Shown here: piece after piece, positions 1 to 10,495 of the stretch
Layout: every line of letters begins with the position of its first letter
How positions within the stretch are numbered: position 1 is the first letter of the stretch
Origin: Omphiscola glabra
Taxonomy: Eukaryota; Mollusca; Gastropoda; Lymnaeidae
Assembly (NCBI GenBank): GCA_964017045.1
Contig: OZ024810.1
Location: forward strand, 13,255,342-13,319,341
Reading direction: 5' to 3'
DNA length: 64,000 nt
Translations under genes and position numbers: made by a program
Notes under the pieces: generated by a model
The model's input: only the letters and a program-made list of their open reading frames with translations
Told to the model about the DNA's origin: nothing
Database searches by the model: none

Positions 1-700
1 AGTTCGATTCAAACAACAATTAAGCTTAATGTTAAATAACGCATTTTATTCTGACAGTGACAGCACTAAAACATCAATCTGGTTCACATTGAAGTTGCGA
101 CATGAATCCTTTTGTAGAACGATATTCAACTCAGGCAAAACATCTCACAGCGAATCCATATCAAAAATCACGTCTCACAATCGCTCGCTCTATCGCACAC
201 ACTCACGCTCGAAAATCCTAGTTCACTCCCCTCTCTCTCTCTCAAATAGTTGTCTCCCCTTAAAAAACCCACAAACCCATGTACTCGTCCGTGACATGAA
301 AAGCTGTCCCACTCGCTCACTAACCTCATGTGACGCAATCAAAACACACACACCCTACGTCTGATTTCATGACCTTGACAGTGTTCAATTTCGTAAAGAA
401 GTTTACAACGTTTCCATTCCTGCATTTAAATTTTGCAGAGATAATGTCTTGGACATCTTCTGTTTGTTTATATTCACCAATATCGTCTAGTATGAACTAT
501 ATGTCATTCTTGTGATTAATGTATGTATTTTTACGGATTGGATTGAAATTCATTAAAGTTATTTTTTAAAAAAAACGATTTTGTTATTACCCACCTGTTT
601 CATTTTGTAACTCTTGTATTCGTAACGGTAGATATTACTTCGATTGATCTTAATTTTTCAACTTCTTTCCAGCTTAAATGAACGGACAGCTCTGCCACCC
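1..700. other. AT-rich intergenic, no gene recognised
   Basis: The short open frames here have no recognisable domain and no convincing splice context. The only structure seen is one half of a diverged direct repeat at 487-556, whose partner lies at 1711-1780. Confidence 0.5.
487..556 (+). repeat. Diverged direct repeat, copy 1 (partner 1711-1780)
   Basis: Both copies share the core aactatatgtcattcttgt and end in ggattgaaattcatta, with a variable middle. The two lie about 1.2 kb apart in the same orientation. They could be an old local duplication or the ends of a decayed element; nothing between them decides which. Confidence 0.5.
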
Positions 701-711
701 AGAACCCTACT

Positions 712-960
712 TCATCATCATCATCATCATCATCATGTCCCTTAGTCCTTAGCCACAGATGACATGAAAACCATTCTTCTCCATTCCTCTCGGTCTAGTT
801 TTAATCCCGTCCATTCTTTGATGTTATCTTCCCATATTTTTCTCTGTCTTCCTCTTCTTCTCAATACTCTAGTAGTGCCCTGCAAGATCTCTTTGGCGAG
901 CCCTTGTTTTCTGGTCACGTGGCCATACCACTCAAGTTTGCGCTTTTTTACAGACACCAG
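712..960 (-). mobile_element. LINE family A, 3' end of ORF2 (5'-truncated)
   Basis: Read on the minus strand this encodes the C-terminal tail of a non-LTR retrotransposon ORF2, with the motifs KRKLEWYGHVTRKQGLAKEI and WEDNIKEWTGL that follow the reverse transcriptase in many animal LINEs. It ends just before a (GAT/ATC)n microsatellite at about 716-736, which is the 3' tail of the element. Everything upstream of the last about 75 codons is missing, the usual 5' truncation. A second copy of the same family lies at 30722-31550 on the plus strand and has the same short ATG-rich tail. Confidence 0.85.
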
Positions 961-999
961 GAGGTCATCGTACTGACCTACTTAATCATGGTTTTAATC

Positions 1000-2240
1000 G
1001 TGTCTAAGTGAGCTGTTGATTCAGTTATGCCACGTGTCGTTATCTTAAACAAACGTTTGTAAATGTATATCTTGTGTTAAGACTCACATCAAAAAGATTT
1101 TTTTTTGTTTGTTTAAAGGAAGAACAATCAATAAAAATAAATTTAAACTAGAGTATTATCTTAGAAATATAAAATTTTACTGTAATTTATAAAAACATAT
1201 AAACAAAGCATGTTTTTTTAAATATTCAAATAATGACAGCCTTTAAACTGATATATCTTTTATTCAATGGTATTTTTTTGAAACACAAATATATGGTTTA
1301 ACATAAAATTGTTTCAAAAAATAGATTTTTGACATTTTTATTTTGATTTAGGAAATAATAATTCATTCCCAAAAAAATAAATGAAAAGGGCTACTTTAGG
1401 TTGCTTTTTTTAAATGTTTATATACGACAGTCCAATTTATTTAAAACTAAAATTTAGTGATATTATGAAAGCAGGTTTAAATTTTGTTTTTATAAAATTA
1501 TTTTTTTGGAGACTCTTGATCAGGAAATTCAATTAGAGACATTTTTAAGCAGAAGTAGAAGGTTAAAAAAAAAAAAATGTTGATTAAAAATTTCAAAGAA
1601 GAAACACAATAAATAATCTAATTATAAAAAAAATGCACCCATTATTTTCCCGTTCAAATTCTTTTACGTACAATAACAAACGTCTGCTAGTTAAACCTCA
1701 CCAATGTAATCTAGCATAAACTATATGTCATTCTTGTAACTTAAATTATTCATCATTTTGGATCGGATTGAAATTCATTACAGTTTGTTTCCACACAATC
1801 TGTGTTACAAAAGTCATTTCTATTGCAAGCCTCCTGAAGAAAAGATTGTACATATGTTGATTGAATTATCTAATTGCATAGTAAACTTATTATAATATTG
1901 AAAGTGTACAATAATTAGATTAAGATTTAAGCAATTGTCCACACTATCTAAATTAATTTCAATTTGAATTTTTTAAATATTTTTTTTTTCCTCTCTTAAA
2001 AACGTACATAATTTTCCCCAGTGTCTTCAATGCCTTTAAAACGGACGCTTAAATAATGTTTTACAAAAAAATAATAATGAAATAAAGAGAGAAATGAATA
2101 AGAAATAGCATGAATCATACGAATATTACACCCGAAAAGTTAAAAAGATAATTTAGAGTGTACACTTTGAAAGAAAAAATTGTTTAAATGCACGCCGTTT
2201 TGTATATACATAATAATTTAAGAAAACGACTAAATATCTC
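1000..2240. other. AT-rich spacer downstream of the GIMAP gene
   Basis: Long A and T runs and no supported gene. It lies 3' of the GIMAP gene on that gene's strand and probably holds its 3' UTR. I could not place a polyadenylation signal with confidence. The second half of the direct repeat begins at 1711. Confidence 0.4.
1711..1780 (+). repeat. Diverged direct repeat, copy 2 (partner 487-556)
   Basis: Second copy of the roughly 70-bp direct repeat described at 487-556, in the same orientation. Confidence 0.5.
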
Positions 2241-2243
2241 TAA

Positions 2244-3374
2244 CTAAAAAAATCTCCTAAATGGCCACTTGACGAAGTCAACGACCGATCGAAAGATGCC
2301 GCCTTCGTTATTCTCCTTAACCGTCTTAAATTTGCTGTAAATTTCGTCTATCTCTTTCTGTTGTCGCTTGCGTTCTTCTTCTAATTGTTTCTGAAACTCC
2401 TGCTTGAGATTCTCTCTTTTATGATCCATCTTTGCTCTCTCTTCGATAATTCGTTCTAAAATTTTAATTTCATCAGCGATCGTGACCTGGATCGAGTTTG
2501 CAGTTTGCAATATATCAGAGAGAGCTCCAGTTCCTTTGTCTTGTTCCAAAACATTCTCATGTAACTCGATAGCCCTTTCCTGAAGATCAACTAGAAGGGA
2601 ACGTCTGTCTTCTGGCTCCACATTATCCTCTGCCCACGTAAGCTTCTGTATTATCAAACTTATTTCATTCATCGTTTCCTCGCGCACCATCGGTTCCTTG
2701 GCTTCCACCATCAACTTCTCACGAGCTTCTCTGGCTTTCTGAAAATTTTCATCGTTATAACGAAGATCCCTCCATCGTAGGTTGTCCACCATTTCAATGA
2801 GATCTTTCAGTTGCTTGTTCTGCTTCGCTTCATCTTTCGTCCTGTTGTCAAATAATATAACTCGATGGCAGCATTCTTCAAGGAGTTCTTTAAAGACTCC
2901 AGTTTGTTCATTGCACCACTCTTCAAATGTCAAGCCATTATCTTCAGTTTCAAAACAGTCTCCACAAGTTAGAACTAAAATACAAAAATTTTTAACAAAA
3001 CTTTCTCCGAAGATTCGTTTCAAGAATGTTATGGTGTCCTGGTCTTCTGCTGTAAACCTTCCACCAAATTTTGTTACCAGGAGGAAAGCATGATACCCCC
3101 GGGGATTGGCTGAAATGGCAAACTCCATGGCTCTCATGACAAGATTCACAGATTGCTCATTGTCAATTCGTGTGTCTCCTACACCTGGCCCGTCGACAAC
3201 TTTGATGACGCGGTTATCGAATTCACTAACTTCGTAGTCAACCTTTGTGGTGACAGAATTTTGGGAACTTTTGCTGACGAACGCCTTCCTTCTTAAGATC
3301 GTGTTCCCAAGCGCGCTTTTTCCATTTCCTGTCTTCCCTATCATCAGGAGATCTATGTCTCTTAACAGAGGCAT
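2244..3374 (-). CDS. GIMAP/AIG1-family GTPase
   Basis: The product is a 376-residue immune-associated nucleotide-binding GTPase. The GTPase domain occupies about residues 8-200 and shows all the guanine-nucleotide boxes: G1 GKTGNGKS (13-20), a threonine-rich switch I, G3 DGPG (61-64), the family-specific conserved box around LLVTKFGGRFTAED, G4 TCGD (136-139) and G5-like FDNRT (175-179). Residues about 215-345 are charged, heptad-like and probably coiled coil. The protein ends in an aromatic/basic patch (KWPFRRFF) with no clear membrane span. I take the ATG at 3372-3374 as the start. An in-frame ATG lies 11 codons upstream, but a splice acceptor (ttcacag) falls between them and the MPLLRDIDLLMIGKTG start matches GIMAPs. 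GIMAP proteins act in lymphocyte survival and intracellular membrane biology in vertebrates, and the family is expanded in snails and bivalves. A specific role here is inference. Confidence 0.93.
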   Translation of the reverse strand: MPLLRDIDLLMIGKTGNGKSALGNTILRRKAFVSKSSQNSVTTKVDYEVSEFDNRVIKVVDGPGVGDTRIDNEQSVNLVMRAMEFAISANPRGYHAFLLVTKFGGRFTAEDQDTITFLKRIFGESFVKNFCILVLTCGDCFETEDNGLTFEEWCNEQTGVFKELLEECCHRVILFDNRTKDEAKQNKQLKDLIEMVDNLRWRDLRYNDENFQKAREAREKLMVEAKEPMVREETMNEISLIIQKLTWAEDNVEPEDRRSLLVDLQERAIELHENVLEQDKGTGALSDILQTANSIQVTIADEIKILERIIEERAKMDHKRENLKQEFQKQLEEERKRQQKEIDEIYSKFKTVKENNEGGIFRSVVDFVKWPFRRFF

Positions 3375-3470
3375 TTTACACCTGTGAATGATAATGTAAG
3401 CACGCATAAGACAAGATAATCTACGAAAAAAATTCGAAAAAATAATTTAAAGTCAATAAACAACCTAATA

Positions 3471-3640
3471 GGCTTGGGCACATATGGTGAGAGCAAAGAT
3501 TTCTCTTAATAAAGCCTTGGAGCATACAGTGAGAGCAAAGATTTCTTTCAATAAGGCCTAGGCACATACAGTGAGAGTAAAATTTCTTTCAATCTGGCCT
3601 AGGCACATACACTGAGAGCAAAGATTTCTTTTTATATTTC
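3471..3640 (+). repeat. Minisatellite, about 42-bp unit, 4 copies
   Basis: Four imperfect copies built on gcacatacagtgagagcaaa followed by gatttctttcaat, spaced 41-43 bp, lie inside the putative GIMAP 5' intron. Confidence 0.8.
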
Positions 3641-3649
3641 TAAAGTTTA

Positions 3650-4960
3650 AACGTTTTGTTTCAGCTTTATATAGTTTATTTAAATATTATGTTTATAAAT
3701 TTGCGTTTGCAAGTCTTGTGAAATGCAAACTACGATGTTGACAATGTAATAAAATAAATGAATATAATTTTGAAAAGAATTATTGTATTTTAGTAGCACA
3801 AAATTGTGAGATCTTCTGATTATACAGATATGTAAGTCACTTTTATGATTCCACTGTTCCTTTGCAACTTACAGCCTTAAATGATCTTCAGACCGGCCCT
3901 TTCCAAAAAAATTGTTTTCGACCCATGATGTTCCTGTTTACAATAAATACTTTCATTCACGTAGTGACAGTAAATATTTTGTGAAACGTGCGGCCTGGAG
4001 TGTTTTGGTGCGTGTTATGTTATTATTTTGTAGCACTGCTCCAATAGTTCCTAAAGGTATTTGATTCTCGGCGCCTACAAAGCATATTCGTTTTTCCAAG
4101 GCGCAGTGCGTCGATTCCTTACACTTACATTTCCAATTGGTGACCACATTTGTGTAATTAAGTGTTGTTAAAAGAATGATTACATCAGTTTTGGTTGACA
4201 AACGCCATCTGCAAGTAGCAGTTGCTCGGGTGAGTTACTGGTTTGCAGAGGCGTAACTGGGTTATTAACGCCTTTGGCTAATTTATTTTTGGCGCCCTTG
4301 ATAAATTCCCACATGCCAAGCCGTTGTTATGCCACTGCTGGTTTGCACCAGGCCCCGATTAGATCTAGTGTCGTGTCACATATATGTTTGAATGTGAAGA
4401 TAGTTTTAGCAATTAAAAGCTTTCCTGTGAGTGAGCCACTGTTAACCAGGGTTACTTAGTTGACAATTGGGAACCACTTGGAAAATAATTTGCACATGTT
4501 AACTCGCCTACTGCTAAGCCATTAATTGTCTATGCATCAATTGAATTTACTTAAATTGTATCTATTGTTTGTATATATTATGTGTATGTATAAAGCTCAT
4601 TTACACGTACGTCGATAGGCCGTGCTACAAATACATATTTCTTTATTTTGTATAGATAATTATTGAACTGTAATACCAGGACTAGGACTCAGACCCACTG
4701 TGTGTACCTGCCAAAAAATCTTAACCCGGTATCTGGACAAAAAACTGCACCCGGCTCAGGCCTGTTATACAAATTAATTTTTATGTTCCAAATTACATTG
4801 GTAATACATTCAATGATTTAATGATAAGGAAATAAAGAATAAAAACTACTAATGCGATGTAATCATAGAGAAAGGGTCATGGTATTTCTTGATTACACTG
4901 TCATATTTGTGTTGTAATAATATCATGTTTTACAAGGACATTTTAAACAAATTACAATTA
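3650..4960. other. Intron or intergenic sequence, nothing recognised
   Basis: No domain or RNA gene was recognised. A short minus-strand frame at 3953-4201 has no known motif. The agaggcgtaactggg tract near 4247 resembles ends of dispersed non-autonomous repeats. Confidence 0.35.
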
Positions 4961-5017
4961 TTTACATGGGTAAATGTGTAGCTATGGGACCGCGTATTTT
5001 ACCATGGCTAAATCTAT

Positions 5018-5200
5018 CCCTCACCCTAACCTGAACCCTAAATCTATCCCTCACCCTAACCCTCACCCTAACCCTCACCCTAAATCTATCCCTCACCCTA
5101 ACCTGAACCCTAAATCTATCCCTCACCCTAACCTGAACCCTAAATCGATCCCTCACCCTAACCTGAACCCTAAACTAAATCTATCCCTCACCCTAACCTG
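5018..5200 (+). repeat. CCCTAA-rich minisatellite, about 30-bp unit
   Basis: Units of aaatctatccctcaccctaa plus cctgaaccct are repeated with some internal CACCCTAAC expansion, about five to six units. Period divisible by 3 keeps frames open on both strands, so the open frames are an artefact. It resembles telomere repeat only superficially. Confidence 0.85.
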
Positions 5201-5302
5201 TCATGCAAAAGACGCCATGGCCCCATATCACCACTTCATCCTTTACATGATATATTTACAACACTAAAAAGAGAAACTGACAATTAAAAAAGAAAACTTA
5301 CC

Positions 5303-6060
5303 TGTTTGAGCAAATGATCTTGGTCTGTGAAATACTGACACGAAATGTTTAGCCCCGGGTTTTACTTCGTGTGTAATGAAGCGGTGATAGGGTCAAGGTT
5401 AACCTTCTTTATTGATAACGACGACGCGTTTTCCCCGCCAAGCAACGTTTCCTAGCAGGCAAATTTCCTGGAAAAACTCCCAGCAAACGAAAAAAATGTA
5501 ATTGCTATGACGTTCAACGAGTAGCTTAGAAAGTGAAAGTAGGCTTCCCAATAAGCGGCGTCACTAATGAGATATAAGTTCCCAGAGTCAAAGTCGTTTC
5601 AAATTTATTTTGAAAAAAAAAATGGGGAAGGGGTTGAAAAGGGATAGTCAATCATTTACAGATGTTACTAAAAGATTCTTGACTCTGTATTTCTAGTGTG
5701 CCGACTCATACCAAAGTCCAGGAATTTAAAATTTACCCATGTTCGTAAAACGTTATTTTTAATTGGTTTAAAACATCGTGGGGAGGGGGTGGGGTACTGT
5801 GATGTTAAAGTAAGAAAAAAAAAATCGCGCTTTTCTTAATAGTTATTTTTTGTCCTTTCTTTTCTTAAACAAGCGTTCACAACATTTATGTATCCACGGC
5901 CCGTCAAAGCGGTTGGCCTCTTCTCTGTTTTCCTGGAAATTTGAGTTTCCAGGGATTCGATTTCTTCAGGAAATGACATGACCTTGCCGATATGAAGCAC
6001 GTTAGCCATTTGTATATTTTAGTACATCACGCGAGAGCGGTGCTTTGTTGGCCCGCGCCG
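5303..6060 (-). promoter_or_regulatory. Possible upstream region of the GIMAP gene
   Basis: If the donor at 5302 is used, the promoter of the minus-strand GIMAP gene lies here. Two identical palindromic ttcctggaa sites (5465-5473 and 5930-5938) fit the STAT consensus TTCN3GAA. The stretch is less AT-rich than its surroundings. No TATA box was assigned. The regulatory reading is inference. Confidence 0.25.
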
Positions 6061-6990
6061 TTGACCTATATTTCTAGGCACTTGCCAACAGTCTTCTTAT
6101 TTTATAAGTAATCAGCTGCCAGTTAGTGTCATATCGACTCTTCTTATTGAAAAATAACAAATGCACATAGTGTTTGATTACAAATAAATTAATCCATTTG
6201 GTATTGCGAGGTTTACATTTTTATTTAATTAATTACATTAAATTGAAATTAATGGAACAATCAACTCGTTTTGTTCATGCTAATAAAATGTTCCTAAGTA
6301 GTTATCCTTTGAAAAAAAAATGTAAAAGAAAATTATTGAAAATGTGTTTTTTTTTTTAAATTAGGGTTTAAATGATCTATTTTGTTTAAAATTAGGGCTA
6401 ACATGATCAATTTTTTTAAAAAATTACTGCTAAAAGGATCAATTTTTTTTTTTTAAGTTTCTTCAAAGCTAATTTATTTAGGCTCTTTATCAAAAGAAAC
6501 GATGCACTTTAAACTAGATCTTTCAAAATTATGAAACAGATTAAACTTGAGTATTTTTATAAATGAGACTACCAAGTTTTTGATACTAAATAATGAAAAA
6601 AAAAAAAAGAAAAGCAACATTAGTGGAACTTTGTCCTAATGGCCAAAACGGAGACGTTAAGATCCTAACAATAAAAATAGGCATATTTCAGACAAATGTT
6701 ATGCATGATATATATTAATTGTGCCTGCATTATGAGTATTTAAATATCTACAGTACCCCGAATGCCAAGCCATACATTGGTTAGCGTGTAAAAAAGTGTG
6801 GCCACTCAGCCTTGAGTACGGAGGACATTTTCAAACAAGGACAAACGAATTGAATTAACAACTGGTTATGAGATATAAGAGGAGGCTGCTTTGGTTTCAA
6901 TATGTCTTAAACTTAAGGTGATCAGATTTTCACTTTAATAGGAAAAGCAATTACATGTACTATGTCGTTTTAATTTAATTGGAGATAATT
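6060..6990. other. AT-rich spacer, nothing recognised
   Basis: Homopolymer-rich sequence with no coding or RNA feature that I can support. Confidence 0.4.
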
Positions 6991-6994
6991 AAAA

Positions 6995-7335
6995 AATTGT
7001 GTTAAATTGCTGGCATCCGTCCGTGACATGGTGACGATAGTGTGTAATTCGCTGGACGAAATTCACAGGGCCTGGGATTATTCTTCTAGGATTATAAGTT
7101 GGTTCCCAACAGCAAATCGCTTCTCTCCACGCCACTGGATAACCCCAAGGGAACATCATTTGGATGATACAGCTTGGCACCAGTGGCGTCGCAGGAGTTG
7201 TCGGAATGTGTCATTGTAGCAGTGTTATCCGCCTTCGGGACTCCATCTCCGAGTTTGAATTCAGTTTTCCTTCTCTTAGATGAGTTGCCTTCTCTTAGAT
7301 GAGTTGCCATCCAACAACTACTAACAATGATTACT
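6995..7335 (+). repeat. Fragment of an unidentified dispersed repeat
   Basis: The stretch opens with gctggcatccgtccgtgaca followed by tggtgacgat. A diverged copy of this motif recurs at 43733-43762. It is GC-richer than its surroundings, and overlapping open frames lack known domains. A 21-bp direct duplication (cttctcttagatgagttgc) lies near 7270-7312. It is probably part of a transposable element whose family I cannot name. Confidence 0.45.
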
Positions 7336-7339
7336 TTCA

Positions 7340-7925
7340 CCTTCTCATTTACACAATTTCAAAAATGATTATTTTTTAAAGGGCAATATGAAACAAAAAT
7401 GTATCATGGATCCTTAGGGTGCTAATACTGCTGCATAAGATTACATTTCAGGTAGTTTCTTGCACAACATGCATAGTGCGTATACCTTTAAAAATAAGAA
7501 TCTGGGGACCATAAAACAATATTAAACTGATAAACAATCAAATAATTTTCACACATAAGCTACTTAAAAGGTATTGTTTTTGTTTCAATCCGATTGCAAC
7601 ACGAATAAAGTTTAGGACAAACAGAATTGAAAAATAATTTTTTTCCACCCTTCAGATACTCCATAAATCTTCTCACTATCACTAGTTAGTGAAAAATTCT
7701 TTACTGTAAGCCATTATATTTAGCTTGCGATTTTGCCTTGTTTGGCTGGATGAAGTTTTGCCATTCAGTCTTAATCCACATATTGATGTCCGAAATGAGC
7801 TGGCATTTCGTACACTTACCCACCCGATGACCCTACAACACTTCATGGTCAGTTGGCTGCCAGTCACTTCAAATAACCGTTGAGTGATATCGGTGGGGAA
7901 ACATTGTGTATCTCACTTTTGACCC
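7340..7925. other. Spacer, nothing recognised
   Basis: AT-rich sequence with no supported gene or repeat. Confidence 0.4.
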
Positions 7926-7930
7926 ACTAG

Positions 7931-7985
7931 CTCAGGTCGCTAAAGAGCCACATGTGACTCGCGAGCCGCGGTTCGCCGACCACTG
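7931..7985 (-). mobile_element. Terminal fragment of a hAT-type transposon
   Basis: The minus strand begins cagtggtcggcgaaccgcgg and continues with the gctcgcgag...acatgtggctctt-type pattern typical of short hAT elements (terminus CAGTGGTCGGC). Only one end was found; the opposite inverted repeat was not seen nearby. Confidence 0.6.
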
Positions 7986-8427
7986 AGATCACTAGCTGGT
8001 CTTGATAAAACTTTGTACACTCTTACTAAAAAGTAAAATAAAATAACATAAAAATACTTTTTTTTTTTTAAACGGGCATGTCCAAAATTATACGAAAATG
8101 TATTAACAAATTCTGCCTTAGAAATACAATAACGTTGATTGATGTTTTACTTAAATTTTCACTGCACGTTTGTCGGTTTGTTTATGATCAAGTCCTGCGT
8201 CTCAATATTGTCACATTTCGTGATCTCCTATTGAACTGAAACAAAGAGCGTTGAGTTCATGGGCACCCAAACCATTTTATATAGCAAATCGACTGTAACA
8301 ACTCTGACGTATTATGGCGACATTTATTTTTTTTAACACTTTTAGTACATATTTTGGAAGAGCGCGTTAAAAAAAAATATCTATATTTTTTTTTCCCTGT
8401 AAGTTAACATTCAAAATCGATCTAGAG

Positions 8428-8626
8428 CAGTTCTTCTCAACCTTCCTAATGCTGCGAACCCTTTAAATACAGTTACTCATGTTGTGGCGACCCCCAAACA
8501 CAAAATTGTTTTCGTTTCTACTTCATAACTGTAAAGGATGCGTGTTTTCTGACGGTCTTCGGTGACCCCTGTCAAAGGGTCAATCGATCCCTAAAGGGGT
8601 CGCGACCCACAGGTTGAGAACCGCTG
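8428..8626 (-). mobile_element. SPIN-like non-autonomous hAT element
   Basis: This 199-bp element is bounded by cagttcttctcaacct on the left and aggttgagaaccgctg on the right, an imperfect terminal inverted repeat. Inside are the hallmarks of the SPIN (Space Invader) hAT family as I know it: a gggtcgcgacc palindrome next to one terminus, a second accccctgt-type block, a ttcataactgt block and a catgttgtggcgaccccca block. It contains no coding capacity, so it was mobilised by a transposase supplied elsewhere. Flanking 8-mers (atctagag and acctaata) are only weakly alike, so the target duplication has decayed or been lost. SPIN is known from tetrapods, a triatomine bug and the pond snail Lymnaea stagnalis. 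Confidence 0.8.
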
Positions 8627-8631
8627 ACCTA

Positions 8632-9420
8632 ATAGGAGTTGACAAAACGAAAAGAAAATATCGTTAAACCCATATTTCCCACTGGGAGTTGGAAAGCCTT
8701 GTTTTTTAAAAGGACTGTAAATGCAATTAATAGTAGAAAATACTTTTCGTACACATTTTGGAATGTTCTGCACAGACTTGCTTTGCGAAATGCATTTTAA
8801 GTCAGACAATGCTACAGTTTCAATACATTGTTTTAACGTTCTAAAATACGTTGATCTTACTTGATTTCTGCGGTGGACACAAACTTTTGAACGCTTCCAG
8901 AACTTGAGAGAAGTTCAGAAGAAAATAAAAATGAAAGTTAAACCTCTGTAGAGAATGTTGATTTGCGATGACCTTTCTGTTTCCAAATTAATTCTGTCTT
9001 ATTGCATTCACGGTAAATGTCGTTTACAGCAAGTCAAACAGTAAACAAACGCAAGCGACATATTAAAGGCATTCATATATTAAGTCACTACAATGGCAGG
9101 ATGACTCAACAGTAAACGCAATAGAGTGTCTTACATTCCTGACACCCTCAGGCATGTCGACAGTTACATATTATCGCTTACGAGCCTTAAAAGTAACACG
9201 CCGAATCGGGACTAATTAAAACTGAAATGCAACCAATGAAATAAGGACTTATGGGAGTTAAAAGTAGCCAATCGAAAAATTGGGACTAATAAGACTGAAA
9301 TGTAACCAATCGAATTGGGATTAATGAGACTGAAATGTGCCCAATCAAAACGGAAACTTGTGAGAATAATCAAGGAAAAGCAATCATCAACAGCTAGCTG
9401 TCTTCATCTCATCAGGATGT
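8632..9420. other. Spacer, nothing recognised
   Basis: No gene was supported. Short repeated phrases around aactgaaatg(c/t)aaccaat at 9220-9350 suggest a decayed tandem repeat. Confidence 0.4.
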
Positions 9421-9427
9421 AAATACA

Positions 9428-9731
9428 TTTTCAAACAGCTATTGAGCATCAGACAGTGGTGCATGTTTTCAAACAGCTATTGAGCATCTGACAGTGGTGC
9501 ATGTTTTCAAACAGCTATTGAGTATCAGACAGAGGTGCATGTTTTCAAACAGCTATTAAGTATCAGACGGTGGTGCAGGTTTTCAAACAGCTATTGAGTA
9601 TCAGACAGTGGTGCATGTTTTCAAACAGCTATTGAGCATCAGACAGTGGTGCATGTTTTCAAACAGCTATTGAGCATCAGACAGTGGTGCATGTTTTCAA
9701 ACAGCTATTGAGCATCAGACAGTGGTGCATG
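9428..9731 (+). repeat. 38-bp minisatellite, 8 copies
   Basis: The unit begins ttttcaaacagctattgagc and continues atcagacagtggtgcatg. Eight copies lie in exact 38-bp register (starts 9428, 9466 and so on) with few substitutions, followed by a broken partial copy. Confidence 0.95.
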
Positions 9732-9739
9732 TTTCCAAA

Positions 9740-10490
9740 TCAGCAAAGATGCCTTGATGCAGCGCAATGCTTCTGTCATTCAACGCATGGAAGGCTGCTC
9801 AACTGTTTGTATGAATCTATGCCCTGAGCGCTACTTGATATTCGTAATGATGATGCATCTCTTTCTTATTTATGACCCAAATGATCTCAAATTTAAGAAT
9901 GAGCAATAAACGCTCCTTTTTGGGGGGGTCTAAAACTAATTGAAATTTACAAATTCACCTTAAATTCCTTAACCGCAATCTCTTACTAACGCGCATATGA
10001 AATTTTATAATAAGAAAGTAATGGGATAAAAGGAAAATGTATTTTATTTTTGCACGTAAACCGTGTATATGTCGCTGAAAGTTCATATGCATATTATGCT
10101 AAATTGAACATATTTGTTAAAGATAAGGTAAAACAAAAACAATGTGTGTACATAATATAATATAAGTAAGATTTAATGAATAGGCAAAATAACATTTAAG
10201 ACATTTTGGCTGTCATCAGTAAAAAAAATAATAATTAAAAGTCAAATAAAAATTATATTTTTTCTAATTAATTATAATATTACTTAATATTATATAATAA
10301 TATAATATAATATTATAAGTAATAATATTACTTAATCTTATATACATCATGCCTATTGAATAAGTAATGGGTGCGAAAAGAAAAAAAAGTTTGAAACAAG
10401 GCCGTTGCAAAAAGAAAGATCAGAAGAATAAAAACAAGGTCAACTGTCATAAATCTTTATGACTAACATATGGGGCTGTATCTCTTTCTA
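9740..10490. other. AT-rich spacer with a large AT palindrome
   Basis: This sequence lies 3' of the MATH/coiled-coil gene on the minus strand. Between about 10270 and 10335, taatattacttaatattat is followed by ataatattataagtaatatta, an imperfect inverted repeat able to form a hairpin or cruciform. No gene was seen. Confidence 0.5.
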
Positions 10491-10495
10491 AATAT

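Larger units (their letters stand above)
3382..5301 (-). other. Probable 5'-UTR intron of the GIMAP gene
   Basis: Minus-strand reading gives a pyrimidine-bearing acceptor ending cacag at 3382, 7 bases before the start codon. Further upstream is a textbook donor CAG/GTAAGTTTT with the exon ending at 5302. An alternative donor, GCT/GTAAGTTGC, lies nearer with the exon ending at 3873. Either would give a GIMAP transcript with an untranslated first exon. RNA evidence is needed to choose. Confidence 0.5.

Noticed and set aside
4962..5267. Interstitial telomere or a repeat-protein gene
   Set aside because: The CCCTAA phrases are embedded in a 30-bp unit with other sequence, not a pure hexamer array. 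The open frames on both strands reflect the period.
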